DNA from: Sinomonas susongensis
GTDB taxonomy: Bacteria > Actinomycetota > Actinomycetes > Actinomycetales > Micrococcaceae
Assembly (NCBI RefSeq): GCF_005877005.1
Contig: NZ_SSNH01000001.1
Span: 124,001-188,000 of the forward strand
Direction: 5' to 3'
DNA: 64,000 bases
Part shown: piece after piece, positions 43,125-51,757 of the stretch
Layout: every line of letters begins with the position of its first letter
How positions within the stretch are numbered: position 1 is the stretch's first letter
Translations under genes and position numbers: made by a program
Notes under the pieces: model-generated
What the model was told of the DNA's origin: nothing
The model's input: only the letters and a program-made list of their open reading frames with translations
Databases searched by the model: none

Positions 43125-45143
43125 TCAGTGTGCTGCGGCGGGCGCGCCGGCCAGCAGTGCCGCGATGGCGGTTCCCGCGCGGAGCCCGTCGTCGAACGCG
43201 CGGACGGCGTTGAGCCCGCTCGCGTCCCGGGCGCCGCCGATCACGGTGTACGGGACACCCTCGAGCGCGAGCCCTTCGGCGAGCGAGGCGTGGGGCTCCT
43301 GCCCGGCGGCGAGGATCACCGTGTCGCCGGGGACGAGCTCAAGGGCACCGTCCGGATCGGTGATCTCGACGCCGTCGGCCGTGATCCTGCGGTAGCCCAC
43401 CCCGGTGAGCGTCCGAACGCCGGCGGCGCGGAGCTCGGCGAGGACGGCCCAGCGGGTCGAGGGGCCGATTCCTGCCCCGATCCGCCCGCTGCGGCGCATG
43501 ATGGCGATCTCCCGCCCCGGGTCCGCCTCCGCCAGCAGGTGGGCGAGGTCGACGGCGATTCCGCCGCCGCCGACGATCGCCACGCGGCGGCCCACCCGGG
43601 CCGGCGCCGTGAACGCCTCCCGGTAGTCGAGGACGTGTCCCAGCTCAGCGCCCGGGATCCGTACTCTGCGGGGCACGACGCCGGTCGCGACCACGACATG
43701 CGAGTAGCCCGCGAGGTCCGCCGGTGTCGCCGGGGTACCGGTGAGCACCCGGACGCCGAGCCCCGGAAGGAGGTTCTCGAAGTATCGGATGGTCTCGAGG
43801 AAGTCGGACTTCCCCGGCACCCGGCCGGCTAGCTGGAACTGGCCGCCGATCGCGTCGGCCGCCTCGTACAGGTCCACCCGGACCCCGGCGGCGGCGAGGG
43901 TCGCGGCCGCCTGCAGCCCCGCGGGCCCAGCGCCGACGACGGCGGCCTGTCCGGGCCCGCTGACCGGAGCCTGTGAGGGTGCCTCTTCTGACCGGGGCAG
44001 GGCGGGCAGCGGGATCGGCGGGTAGGCGAGCTCGCGCCCGGCCCTCGGATTGACGAGGCACGAGACGGGCTCGTCGCCGAACGAACGGTCGAGGCACGCC
44101 TCGTTGCAGCCGATGCACGTATTGACGAGCGGGAGCAGCCCCGCGCGCGAAGTCTCGATGATGCGCGGGTCCGCGAGGAAGGGCCGGGCCATGGCCACGA
44201 GGTCCGCGTCGCCGCGGGCCAGCGCCTCCTCTGCCAGGGCGACGGAGTTGACCCGGTTGGACCCGATGACCGGAGTCTCGAACCCGGCCGCCCGGATGGC
44301 CGTCCGCACGCGCCGGGCCACACTGAGCCAGTGCCCGTGCGGGACCAGGGCCTGGACCGTGGGAACCGTCGATTCGTGCCAGCCGACGCCCACGTTCAGC
44401 GCGTCGGCGCCCCCGGCAGCGAGCGCGACAGCCAGGTCGTCGAGCTCGCGGTCGGTGCTCGAGCCGTCCATGAGGTCCGTGCCCGAGGTCCTGACAATGA
44501 CGGGGAACTCCCGTCCGACGGCCTCCCGCACCGCGGCGAGGACGGCAAGCGGGAAGCGGCGCCGTCGCCCGGCGTCGCCGCCCCACGCGTCGTCCCGCAG
44601 GTTGGTGAGCGGAGAGACGAACTGGTTGATGAGATAGCCCTCGGACGCCATGATCTCGACCGCGTCGAAGCCGAGTTCCTTGGCACGGCGGGCGCCCGAG
44701 GCGAAGTCGGCAATGGTGCGCCGGATCTGCTCCTCGTCCATCGCCTCCGGCTCGCACCGGGAGAAGCGGCTGTAGACCGCCGACGGCGCGAGGGGCCTCA
44801 GGCCGAAAGTGGCCTCGAACGCGTAGCGGCCTGCGTGGAAGAGCTGCAGCGCGAGATGGCCGCCGGCCTCGTGGACGGCGGCCGCGGCACGCGTGAGTGC
44901 CGGGGCGGACTCCGGCTCGTTGAGGAGCGCGAAAGTCCGGCCCCCGGAACCCTCGCGGTTCACCGCGGCGCCGCCCGTGATGATGAGGTCGGCCCCGCCG
45001 AGCGCCCGCTCGCGGTAGAACTGGGCGAGCGCGGCTCCGCCGTCGTCGGTGCGCTCGAGGTTGAGGTGCATCGAACCCATGACGATCCGGTGCTTCAACT
45101 CGAGCGTGCCGACTCGCGTCGGCGTGAACGCGCGCTCCGACAT
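43125..45143 (-). CDS. FadH-like ene-reductase (FMN/4Fe-4S/FAD), NADH:flavin oxidoreductase
   Basis: A 672-aa enzyme with an old-yellow-enzyme TIM barrel, an iron-sulfur site and a FAD/NAD(P) domain, in the order of E. coli 2,4-dienoyl-CoA reductase. The catalytic residues equivalent to its Tyr166 and His252 are present as Tyr170 (SEGYLINQF) and His256 (VGWHESTVPT). The cluster ligands are Cys343, 346, 350 and 362 (CIGCNEAC, then x11, C). Nucleotide motifs are VVGAGPAGLQAA and AIVGGGGIAVD. Its ATG overlaps the preceding stop by one base. In the operon context it should reduce a conjugated alicyclic dienoyl-CoA. The general alternative is fatty-acid dienoyl-CoA reduction. Confidence 0.88.
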   Translation of the reverse strand: MSERAFTPTRVGTLELKHRIVMGSMHLNLERTDDGGAALAQFYRERALGGADLIITGGAAVNREGSGGRTFALLNEPESAPALTRAAAAVHEAGGHLALQLFHAGRYAFEATFGLRPLAPSAVYSRFSRCEPEAMDEEQIRRTIADFASGARRAKELGFDAVEIMASEGYLINQFVSPLTNLRDDAWGGDAGRRRRFPLAVLAAVREAVGREFPVIVRTSGTDLMDGSSTDRELDDLAVALAAGGADALNVGVGWHESTVPTVQALVPHGHWLSVARRVRTAIRAAGFETPVIGSNRVNSVALAEEALARGDADLVAMARPFLADPRIIETSRAGLLPLVNTCIGCNEACLDRSFGDEPVSCLVNPRAGRELAYPPIPLPALPRSEEAPSQAPVSGPGQAAVVGAGPAGLQAAATLAAAGVRVDLYEAADAIGGQFQLAGRVPGKSDFLETIRYFENLLPGLGVRVLTGTPATPADLAGYSHVVVATGVVPRRVRIPGAELGHVLDYREAFTAPARVGRRVAIVGGGGIAVDLAHLLAEADPGREIAIMRRSGRIGAGIGPSTRWAVLAELRAAGVRTLTGVGYRRITADGVEITDPDGALELVPGDTVILAAGQEPHASLAEGLALEGVPYTVIGGARDASGLNAVRAFDDGLRAGTAIAALLAGAPAAAH

Positions 45144-45964
45144 CAGCGCGTGGGCCGTTCGGGGATGCTGATCGGCTCGCTCGTCTCGTAGAAGTACGGC
45201 GGCGCGGCGACCGTCATGCCGCCGTCGACCACGAGGGTCTGGCCGGTGATGTAGTCCGAGGTGGGTGAGAGCAGGAACTCGATCGCGTTGGCCATGTCCG
45301 CGATGGTGCCCGGGCGCCCCTTAGGGATCTTCGAGATAACCGAGTCCATGGGGGCCTGTCCGGGGACGTTGTAGAAGTACTCGAGCGAGTCGGAGTCGAT
45401 GAGCCCGCCGTTGACGGCGTTCACGTTGATGCCGTAGGGAGCGAACTCCACAGCCATGTAGCGGACAAATGACTCTACCGCGGCCTTGTAGGAGCCGAGC
45501 GCGGCGTAGGTCGGGAATGCGCGCTGGCTTCCGTAGCTCGTCACTGCGACGATGCGGCCGCCCTGGTCCATGAGCTTCACGGCCTCCTCGCTGCCGAGGA
45601 CGAACGGTCGCACGTTCATGGCGTACGAGCGGTCGAGGTGGTGCGTGCGGAGCTCCATGACGCGCTTGAAGGCAGCCGCGGCCGCGTTGTTCACGAAGTA
45701 GTCGAGCCGCCCGTACGTCTCGGCGACCATGTCGAAGAGGCGCACGATGTCCTCGGGGTTCTCGACGTCGGCCTGGACGGCGATGCCGTCGCCGCCGAGC
45801 TCCTTGAGGCGCTCGACAACGTCCTGGGCGAGCCCGACGTTCTTCTTGTAGTTGACGACCACCTTCGCGCCGCCGGAGGCGAGCTGCTCGGCGAGCTGAC
45901 GCCCGATGCCCCGGGAGGCCCCGGTGATGAGGGCGATCTTGTCTGCGTGGACCTTGTCCGTCAC
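45143..45964 (-). CDS. FabL/ChcA-type short-chain enoyl reductase
   Basis: A 273-aa SDR. The cofactor loop TGASRGIG is at 14-21 and NNAA at 92-95. The catalytic pair is Tyr153 and Lys160, spaced Y-x6-K as in FabL enoyl-ACP reductases rather than the Y-x3-K of ketoreductases, with Ser143 in TSYGS. The family-like stretch VNAVNGGLIDSDSL also resembles FabL. In the context of the adjoining genes it most resembles ChcA, 1-cyclohexenylcarbonyl-CoA reductase. The GTG start overlaps the dehydrogenase stop by 4 nt. The enoyl reductase assignment is inferred from motif spacing and context. Confidence 0.82.
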   Translation of the reverse strand: MTDKVHADKIALITGASRGIGRQLAEQLASGGAKVVVNYKKNVGLAQDVVERLKELGGDGIAVQADVENPEDIVRLFDMVAETYGRLDYFVNNAAAAAFKRVMELRTHHLDRSYAMNVRPFVLGSEEAVKLMDQGGRIVAVTSYGSQRAFPTYAALGSYKAAVESFVRYMAVEFAPYGINVNAVNGGLIDSDSLEYFYNVPGQAPMDSVISKIPKGRPGTIADMANAIEFLLSPTSDYITGQTLVVDGGMTVAAPPYFYETSEPISIPERPTR

Positions 45965-47157
45965 TTCGTCTCCTTCGCGGCAGCGCGGCGGAACACGTCC
46001 CGCGCCACAACAGTCTTCTGGATCTCGTTCGTGCCCTCCTCGAAGCGCTGCGCCCGAGCGTCCCGGTACACGCGCTCGATGGTCTGGGTCTTCCAGTACC
46101 CGAGTCCACCATGGACCTGCAGGGCCTTGTCCGTCACGCGCGTGAGCATGTCGACCGCGGTCATCTTGGCCATGGACGAAAGGGCTCCCGCGGATTCGCG
46201 CCCCTCCTGCCATTGTTCGGCCGCGTGGAGGACGAGCGCCTTCGCCGCCTCGATGTCCGCCTCGTTCTCGGCGATCTGGAACGCAATCGACTGGCGTTCG
46301 GAGAGCTGCTTGCCGAACGTCACGCGGCGCAGGGCGTAGTCGACGGCGAGCTCCTGGGCGCGCTCCGCGAGGCCGACGCAGCTCATGGCGACCGAGATGC
46401 GGCTGGGGGTGAGGAAGCCTCCGAGGGCCACGGCGAGGCCGTCGCCCTCCTCGCCCAGCCGGTTGGCGACGGGAACCGGAGTGTCGGCGAAGACGAGCTC
46501 CGCGTGGTCCGTGCCCCGCACCCCCATGGTCTCGGACGTGTCCAGCACGGTCGCGCCCGGGGCGTGCCGGTCGACGAGGAGCGCCACGGTGCCGTGTTTG
46601 CCCGTGCTGCCCTCGAGCCGGGCGAAGAGGAGCCAGTAGTCGCAGCGGACGCCGAACGTGATGAGGTGCTTGCGTCCCGTGAGGTAGTACGTGTCGCCTT
46701 CGCGCCGCACGGTGCTCGTGATGTCCGCGCCGGTCCCATTGCCCGGCTCCGTGAGCGTGAAGGCGACCTTGATGTCGCCCGCGATCGAGGGCTTGACGAA
46801 GCGCTCCCGCTGGTCGTGGTTCGCGAACGGGTTCATGGCACGCCACGTGCCGTTCACGACGTGCACGATCATGCGGACGGAGGCGTGCGAGCGGGAGAAG
46901 ACCTCCATGAGGCCCATCCACTGGACGAAGCTCAGGCCGTGGCCGCCGAGCTCCACGGGGGCCGCTAGCGAGAGGAACCCTCGCTCCCTGAGCTCTGTCC
47001 ACAGCTCCTCGGGGACCTCGCCCGAGGCCTCGATGCGCTCGGCCCACGCCTCGCCGGGGCCGCGGACCCACGCCTCGACCTCGGCCCTGAGCCGCTCGTA
47101 CTCCGCTTCGGTGAGGGAGCTGCCGCGCCCGTCGAGAGTGATGCTGGTGATGGTCAC
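45961..47157 (-). CDS. Acyl-CoA dehydrogenase
   Basis: A 398-aa FAD enzyme of the acyl-CoA dehydrogenase superfamily. The flavin-binding segment is AFTLTEPGNGTGADITST (about residues 132-149), the C-terminal four-helix domain is RRVTFGKQLSERQSIAFQIAE, and the catalytic Glu lies in RFEEGTNEIQKTVV. The GTG start overlaps the ligase stop, and its stop overlaps the next start (GTGA at both ends), so it is tightly coupled. In this operon it is probably a ring-dehydrogenating or dehydrating/reducing step on an alicyclic acyl-CoA; the direction cannot be told from sequence. Confidence 0.87.
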   Translation of the reverse strand: MTITSITLDGRGSSLTEAEYERLRAEVEAWVRGPGEAWAERIEASGEVPEELWTELRERGFLSLAAPVELGGHGLSFVQWMGLMEVFSRSHASVRMIVHVVNGTWRAMNPFANHDQRERFVKPSIAGDIKVAFTLTEPGNGTGADITSTVRREGDTYYLTGRKHLITFGVRCDYWLLFARLEGSTGKHGTVALLVDRHAPGATVLDTSETMGVRGTDHAELVFADTPVPVANRLGEEGDGLAVALGGFLTPSRISVAMSCVGLAERAQELAVDYALRRVTFGKQLSERQSIAFQIAENEADIEAAKALVLHAAEQWQEGRESAGALSSMAKMTAVDMLTRVTDKALQVHGGLGYWKTQTIERVYRDARAQRFEEGTNEIQKTVVARDVFRRAAAKETK

Positions 47158-50100
47158 TTGCTTCCTCCGTGGTCTGCCCGCTGCGGCGTCAGGTTCCTGG
47201 CCTGTTCCCGGAGCAGGTACTTCTGGATCTTGCCCACCGCGTTGCGGGGGAGCGCGTCCACGATCTCGAGCCGTTCAGGCCAATAGTGCTTGGAGACCTG
47301 GTGCGCGTCCAGATACTCCTGCATCTCCTCGAAGGTCAGCCTGCCGTCCGGGGCCGGCACCACGAACGCGCACGCGCGCTCGCCGAGCCGCTCGTCCGGT
47401 ATGGCCGCGAGGGCAACGTCCTCCACGAGCGGGTGCTCGAACAGGAGCTGCTCGATCTCCGCGACCGGGATCTTCTCGCCGCCGCGGTTGATCACGTCGC
47501 GGACCCTGCCCGTGATGCGCAGGAACCCGGCCTCGTCGATGATGCCGAGGTCGCCCGTGCGGTACCACCCGTCCTCGGTGAAGGCGGCGGCGGTGAGGTC
47601 CGGACGGTCGAGATAGCCCTCGAACATCGTGGGGCTCTTGAGCTCGAAGGTGCCTTCGACGCCAGAAGGGAGGGGGTGCCCGTCGTCGGTCACGATCCGC
47701 AGCTTCACGCCGTCGAGCACACGGCCGTCCGTGCCCCACATCTTGACGGGCTCGTCCGCCGGGGTGGCAAGAGCCCCGAGGCACGTCTCGGTCGTGCCGA
47801 ACGCGCCGCACACGGATGCGCCGAGCACTCGGGTCGCCCGCTCGGCGAGCGCACGTGGCACGGCGGCGCCGGTCACGACGAAGATGCGCAGGCTCTCGGG
47901 CACCTGGCCAGTCTCCTCGACCTTCTTCAGGAGGTCCATGAGGAACGGCGTGGCCGCCTGCACGAACGTGACGCGCCAGCCCTGCATCGCGTCGAGGGCC
48001 CGCTGCGGGTCCCACACCTCCTGCACGACCTGGGGTGCGCCGAGCACGAACGCGAGCCACATGCCGTAGAGGAAGCCGGTCTGGTGGGCGAGCGGCGAGG
48101 GGATGTAGACCGTGTCGTCGCCGGTGAGGCCGAGGTGGCGGGCCTCCATCGCCGCCGCGCGGCTCAGCACGGAGTGCCGCTGGAGGACCGCCTTGGGCTC
48201 GCCGGAGGTGCCCGACGTGAACAGCAGCTGTGCGTGGGCGGAGGCGTCGGGTGCGAGGGCGTCGAGGGCCTCGCGGTCGACGACGACGCGGGCCAGGGCT
48301 TCGTCCCAGTCGTGCCATTCGGGGGCGCCCTCGTCACTTCCCGTGGCTGTGGCGGCGTGGCCCGCAGGGGCCGCGTCGCCGTCGTCGTCGGAGATGACGA
48401 CGACGTGCCGCAGCATGAGCGGGAGGTCCGACCCGCCGTCGTCCTCGCCCCGGATGATCGAGGCGAGTTCGTCGGCATGGCGGCGGCCCCGGAACGAAGC
48501 CGGCAGAATGACGACCTTGGCCTGGGAGCGCCGCAGCGCGAAGGAGACCTCGCGCTCGCGGAAGATGGGCATGATCGGGGCGATGACGGCGCCGATCCTC
48601 GCAGCAGCGACCGCGCATCCGACGAACTCGGCGCGGTTGGGCAGCTGCACCGCCACGCGGTCGCCGGCGCCGACGCCAAGCTGGGTGAGGAGCGTGGCGA
48701 TGCGGTCGGCGCGTTCGTCGAGCTCTGCCCAGGTGCGGTGCTCCGTGACACGCGGTCGGACGGCGACGACGGCGCTCGCGTTCGGCTTCTCGGCCGCCCA
48801 TCGGCGGACCCAGTCCCCGCCGGGCACGGCCGCCGCGGCGTCGACGTCGCGCTGGGTGGCGATCCGCCGAGCGCTGTCTCGCGCGGCCCGCGCCGCGGGC
48901 TTCTTCGGCTCAGGCCGGCGCACCGGGCCGTCCTCGACCCGCATGGACAGTCCGAGGGAGTTCATTGCCGTGAGGAACTCCGGGTAGGAGATCCGGTAGG
49001 CGTTCGGGTAGGTCAGGGTCGACCGGCCCTCGGCAGCGGAGGCCGCGACGGCGAGCGACATGAGGACGCGATGGTCGTTGAACGAGGAGAGATCGGCCGC
49101 CACGAGCCGGCGCACGCCTCGGACCCGCAAGTCGTTGCCGTCGATGCGGAGGTCTCCGCCCATTCCGTTGAGCTGGAGCATCGCGGCCACGCGGTCCGAC
49201 TCCTTCAGGCGGACGTGGGCGACGTTGCGGAAGACGCTCTCGCCGTCCGCGAAGGTGGCGAGAGTGGACAGGATCGGCAGCATGTCGGGGACGGTCCGGC
49301 AGTCCACCTCGATGGGGGAGAGGCGCAGCCCGTCGTGCCGGACGCGGACTGCGTCCACGGAGGGGTCGTAGGCCATGGGGAGGCCCATCGCCGAGACGAT
49401 GTCGAGGAAGTCCGACTCGGGGTGGTCGGACTCGCCCGCACTCGTCTTCCGCAGGCCGTGGAGCACGACGTCGGCGGGCTGCAGCGCCGCGGCGGCAAGC
49501 CCGAAGGCCGCTGAGCCTATGTCCGGCGGCATCACGAGGTCGGCCGGAACGGGCACCTGGTTCGGCTCGATCTCGTAGCGGCGCCAGTCCTCGGAGACAT
49601 TCACGTGCAGGCCGAACCGGCGCATCATGCTCACCGTGAGCTCGATGTAGGTCCGCTCGTTGAACTCGCCCTCCACGGTGATCGTGGTCGGGCCGGTGGC
49701 AAACGGCGCGAGCAGGATGAGCCCGGAGATCCACTGCGAGAGAGTCCCGGCGATGTGGACGTCGCCGCCCGTCGGGCGGTGGCCACGGACGCGGATGGGC
49801 GGGCAGTCGTCGGGGGAGGAGACGTCGGCGCCCATCTGGCGGAGAGCGGCGAGGAGGGGACCGATGGGGCGGCGCTGGAAGTACTTCTGCCCCGTGACGA
49901 TGACGTCGGACTCGCTGAGGGAGGCGAGGCCCACCATGAAGTACAGGGTCGTGCCGGAACTGCCGGCCGAGACGGACTCGCGACGCGGCCGGTAGGGGCC
50001 GCCTTCGACTACGAACGTGTCGCCTACGACGTCGATGCGCGTGCCGAGTCCGCGAAGCAGGCCGACGGTGTACTGGACGTGGCGGGCATCCGTGAGTCCT

Positions 50101-50225
50101 CGGATCCGGCTCACCCCCGGTGCAAGCGAGGCGAGGATGAGCGCTCGGTGGGCGTGGTACTTGGAGTTGGGGACGAAAACCTCGCCCTTGACTGGTGCGG
50201 ACGTTCCGAGGACGGAGAGATGCAT
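47154..50225 (-). CDS. EPSP-synthase-like domain fused to acyl-CoA ligase
   Basis: A 1023-aa fusion. Residues 1-430 are an EPSP-synthase (AroA) fold; residues about 465-1015 are an AMP-forming acyl-CoA ligase with LLFTSGTSGEPKAV, GAFGTTETCLG, DGWYRTGDLGIID and the catalytic Lys in NAVGKIQKYL. They are joined by a Pro/Ala/Arg linker (430-465). By eye the AroA domain keeps Lys22, Arg27, Gln164, Asp314, Lys341-Glu342, Arg345 and His385-Arg386. The residues corresponding to E. coli Asn94, Arg100 and Arg124, which form the PEP side, are Ser89, Tyr95 and Tyr115. It therefore likely acts on shikimate without PEP. An in-frame ATG at 50276 would add 17 residues. The ligase probably activates the alicyclic acid. 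Confidence 0.85.
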   Translation of the reverse strand: MHLSVLGTSAPVKGEVFVPNSKYHAHRALILASLAPGVSRIRGLTDARHVQYTVGLLRGLGTRIDVVGDTFVVEGGPYRPRRESVSAGSSGTTLYFMVGLASLSESDVIVTGQKYFQRRPIGPLLAALRQMGADVSSPDDCPPIRVRGHRPTGGDVHIAGTLSQWISGLILLAPFATGPTTITVEGEFNERTYIELTVSMMRRFGLHVNVSEDWRRYEIEPNQVPVPADLVMPPDIGSAAFGLAAAALQPADVVLHGLRKTSAGESDHPESDFLDIVSAMGLPMAYDPSVDAVRVRHDGLRLSPIEVDCRTVPDMLPILSTLATFADGESVFRNVAHVRLKESDRVAAMLQLNGMGGDLRIDGNDLRVRGVRRLVAADLSSFNDHRVLMSLAVAASAAEGRSTLTYPNAYRISYPEFLTAMNSLGLSMRVEDGPVRRPEPKKPAARAARDSARRIATQRDVDAAAAVPGGDWVRRWAAEKPNASAVVAVRPRVTEHRTWAELDERADRIATLLTQLGVGAGDRVAVQLPNRAEFVGCAVAAARIGAVIAPIMPIFREREVSFALRRSQAKVVILPASFRGRRHADELASIIRGEDDGGSDLPLMLRHVVVISDDDGDAAPAGHAATATGSDEGAPEWHDWDEALARVVVDREALDALAPDASAHAQLLFTSGTSGEPKAVLQRHSVLSRAAAMEARHLGLTGDDTVYIPSPLAHQTGFLYGMWLAFVLGAPQVVQEVWDPQRALDAMQGWRVTFVQAATPFLMDLLKKVEETGQVPESLRIFVVTGAAVPRALAERATRVLGASVCGAFGTTETCLGALATPADEPVKMWGTDGRVLDGVKLRIVTDDGHPLPSGVEGTFELKSPTMFEGYLDRPDLTAAAFTEDGWYRTGDLGIIDEAGFLRITGRVRDVINRGGEKIPVAEIEQLLFEHPLVEDVALAAIPDERLGERACAFVVPAPDGRLTFEEMQEYLDAHQVSKHYWPERLEIVDALPRNAVGKIQKYLLREQARNLTPQRADHGGSK

Positions 50226-50279
50226 GGGTTTGCCCTTTGCGCGAGGGCCGCAGGAGGCGGGGAACCCCAGCGGCATTCA

Positions 50280-50294
50280 ATTAGGATCCCTAAT
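50280..50294. promoter_or_regulatory. Palindromic operator candidate at head of alicyclic-CoA operon
   Basis: ATTAGG-ATC-CCTAAT, a perfect 6-bp inverted repeat with 3-nt centre, AT-rich against a GC-rich background, 55 bp before the ATG at 50225 and just ahead of the alternative ATG. A second palindrome TTCCGGAA is at 50299-50306. On the minus strand a possible -35 TTCCGG and -10 TAATTG at 17-bp spacing flank it, so the site would overlap the promoter. Confidence 0.5.
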
Positions 50295-50623
50295 CATTTT
50301 CCGGAACCGAAACTAGTAAGGGAAGCGCTGGATAGGCAAGGGCCCATCCGCATCGTGGTCAGATTGCTGTCGCAGGGAGGTCGCCTGAGGCTGTCTTCCC
50401 TGGTGTCTTCCAGCCGCACTCCCGGTCGTGGCCGCCCCTCGGGCTCGCGATTGGCCTTCCCGGCTGATCTCTGGCAGACTAGATGAGTTGTTCAAGCGCT
50501 CCTTCGCGTCCCGATCCGGATAATGCCGGGTGCAGGGTCCAAGCTGGAGACCAAATATGACCCACCTCCGCAGAGAAGCTACGGGTACGTGCGCGTGAAA
50601 ATCGCGACACGCCCGACCGCGGG

Positions 50624-50697
50624 GGTCGGAGGGCCGGCTGACTGAGGAACCCGGGATTGCCCGGATTCAGCCAGTGCGGCCTGTGGTGGCCTCGACC
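50624..50697 (+). promoter_or_regulatory. Nested hairpins in the S10 operon leader
   Basis: Three stacked helices (GGTCG/CGACC, GGCTGA/TCAGCC, CCGGG/CCCGG) lie 75-150 bp before the rpsJ start. In other bacteria ribosomal protein L4 represses the S10 operon through its leader; that role here is inferred. Confidence 0.4.
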
Positions 50698-50772
50698 TTG
50701 AATGCCTCGGCAGCCACGGATAGCTGAAACCGAACAGTGCAGCACTGACGACATGAAAGAGAGTCAGACGAT

Positions 50773-51081
50773 ATGGCGGGACAGAAGATCCGCATCCGGC
50801 TGAAGTCGTATGACCACGAGGTCATCGATACTTCCGCCCGGAAGATCGTTGAGACGGTCACGCGCGCAGGCGCAACGGTGGTCGGCCCCGTGCCACTGCC
50901 CACTGAGAAGAACGTGTACTGCGTTATCCGTTCTCCGCACAAGTACAAGGACAGCCGCGAGCATTTCGAAATGCGCACGCACAAGCGGCTCATCGACATC
51001 ATCGATCCGACCCCAAAGGCCGTCGACTCGCTCATGCGCCTCGACCTGCCGGCGGACGTCAACATCGAGATCAAGCTCTAG
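50773..51081 (+). CDS. rpsJ: Ribosomal protein S10
   Basis: A 102-aa 30S protein beginning [20 protein letters not shown] and ending [10 protein letters not shown]. It is the first gene of the S10 operon. Confidence 0.97.
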   Translation: MAGQKIRIRLKSYDHEVIDTSARKIVETVTRAGATVVGPVPLPTEKNVYCVIRSPHKYKDSREHFEMRTHKRLIDIIDPTPKAVDSLMRLDLPADVNIEIKL

Positions 51082-51102
51082 TAGGGAGGTGCTGAGAGAA
51101 CT

Positions 51103-51753
51103 ATGACCGCAACCCGCAACGTCAAGGGCCTGCTGGGCACGAAGCTCGGCATGACCCAGGTCTGGGACGAGAACAACAACGTCATCCCCGTCACTGTCGT
51201 CAAGGCCGACACGAACGTCGTGACTCAGCTCCGCAACGCTGAGACCGACGGCTACGTGGCCGTTCAGATCGGCTACGGCCAGATTGACCCCCGCAAGGTC
51301 ACCAAGCCGCTCGCCGGCCACTTCGAGAAGGCCGGGGTCACCCCGCGCCGCCACCTCGTCGAGGTCCGCACCGCGGATGCCGAGGACTACGCGCTCGGCC
51401 AGGAGCTCTCCGTCGAGCAGTTCGCCGCCGGTCAGAAGATCGACGTCGTCGGCACGACCAAGGGCAAGGGCTTCGCCGGTGTCATGAAGCGCCATGGCTT
51501 CGCCGGTGTCTCCGCGTCGCATGGTGCCCACAAGAACCACCGCAAGCCCGGTTCCATCGGTGCTTGCGCCACCCCGGGCCGCGTCTTCAAGGGCCTGCGC
51601 ATGGCGGGCCGCATGGGCAACGAGCGTCAGACGACGCTCAACCTCACGGTCCACGCTGTCGACGCCGAGAAGTCGCTGCTCCTCATCAAGGGTGCCCTTC
51701 CGGGGCCCCGCGGCTCGGTCGTCCTCGTCCGCACCGCTGTGAAGGGAGCCTGA
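51103..51753 (+). CDS. rplC: Ribosomal protein L3
   Basis: A 216-aa 50S protein. Starts [20 protein letters not shown]; the peptidyl-transferase-centre loop [21 protein letters not shown] near residues 128-148 is intact. Confidence 0.97.
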   Translation: MTATRNVKGLLGTKLGMTQVWDENNNVIPVTVVKADTNVVTQLRNAETDGYVAVQIGYGQIDPRKVTKPLAGHFEKAGVTPRRHLVEVRTADAEDYALGQELSVEQFAAGQKIDVVGTTKGKGFAGVMKRHGFAGVSASHGAHKNHRKPGSIGACATPGRVFKGLRMAGRMGNERQTTLNLTVHAVDAEKSLLLIKGALPGPRGSVVLVRTAVKGA

Positions 51754-51757
51754 ACTC

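Larger units (their letters stand above)
50226..50772. other. Divergent control region between alicyclic-CoA operon and S10 operon (547 bp)
   Basis: No gene is visible. It holds the operator candidate above, a possible plus-strand -10 (TAGATG, 50480-50485) preceded by TTGGCC at 50451-50456, another -10-like GATAAT at 50519-50524, and a nested set of hairpins before rpsJ (outer helix 50624-50628 with 50693-50697, inner 50636-50641 with 50667-50672, innermost 50651-50655 with 50660-50664), likely the S10 leader. Confidence 0.5.

Noticed and set aside
47154-50225. Ordinary AroA of the shikimate pathway
   Set aside because: PEP-side residues Asn94, Arg100 and Arg124 are replaced, the domain is fused to an acyl-CoA ligase, and the neighbouring genes are CoA-ester oxidoreductases.
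43125-50225. Cyclohexanecarboxylate or benzoate degradation operon
   Set aside because: A ligase, dehydrogenase and SDR would fit, but ring-hydrolase and hydratase genes are missing, while an AroA homologue and a dienoyl-reductase are present, pointing to synthesis from shikimate. The alternative is not excluded.
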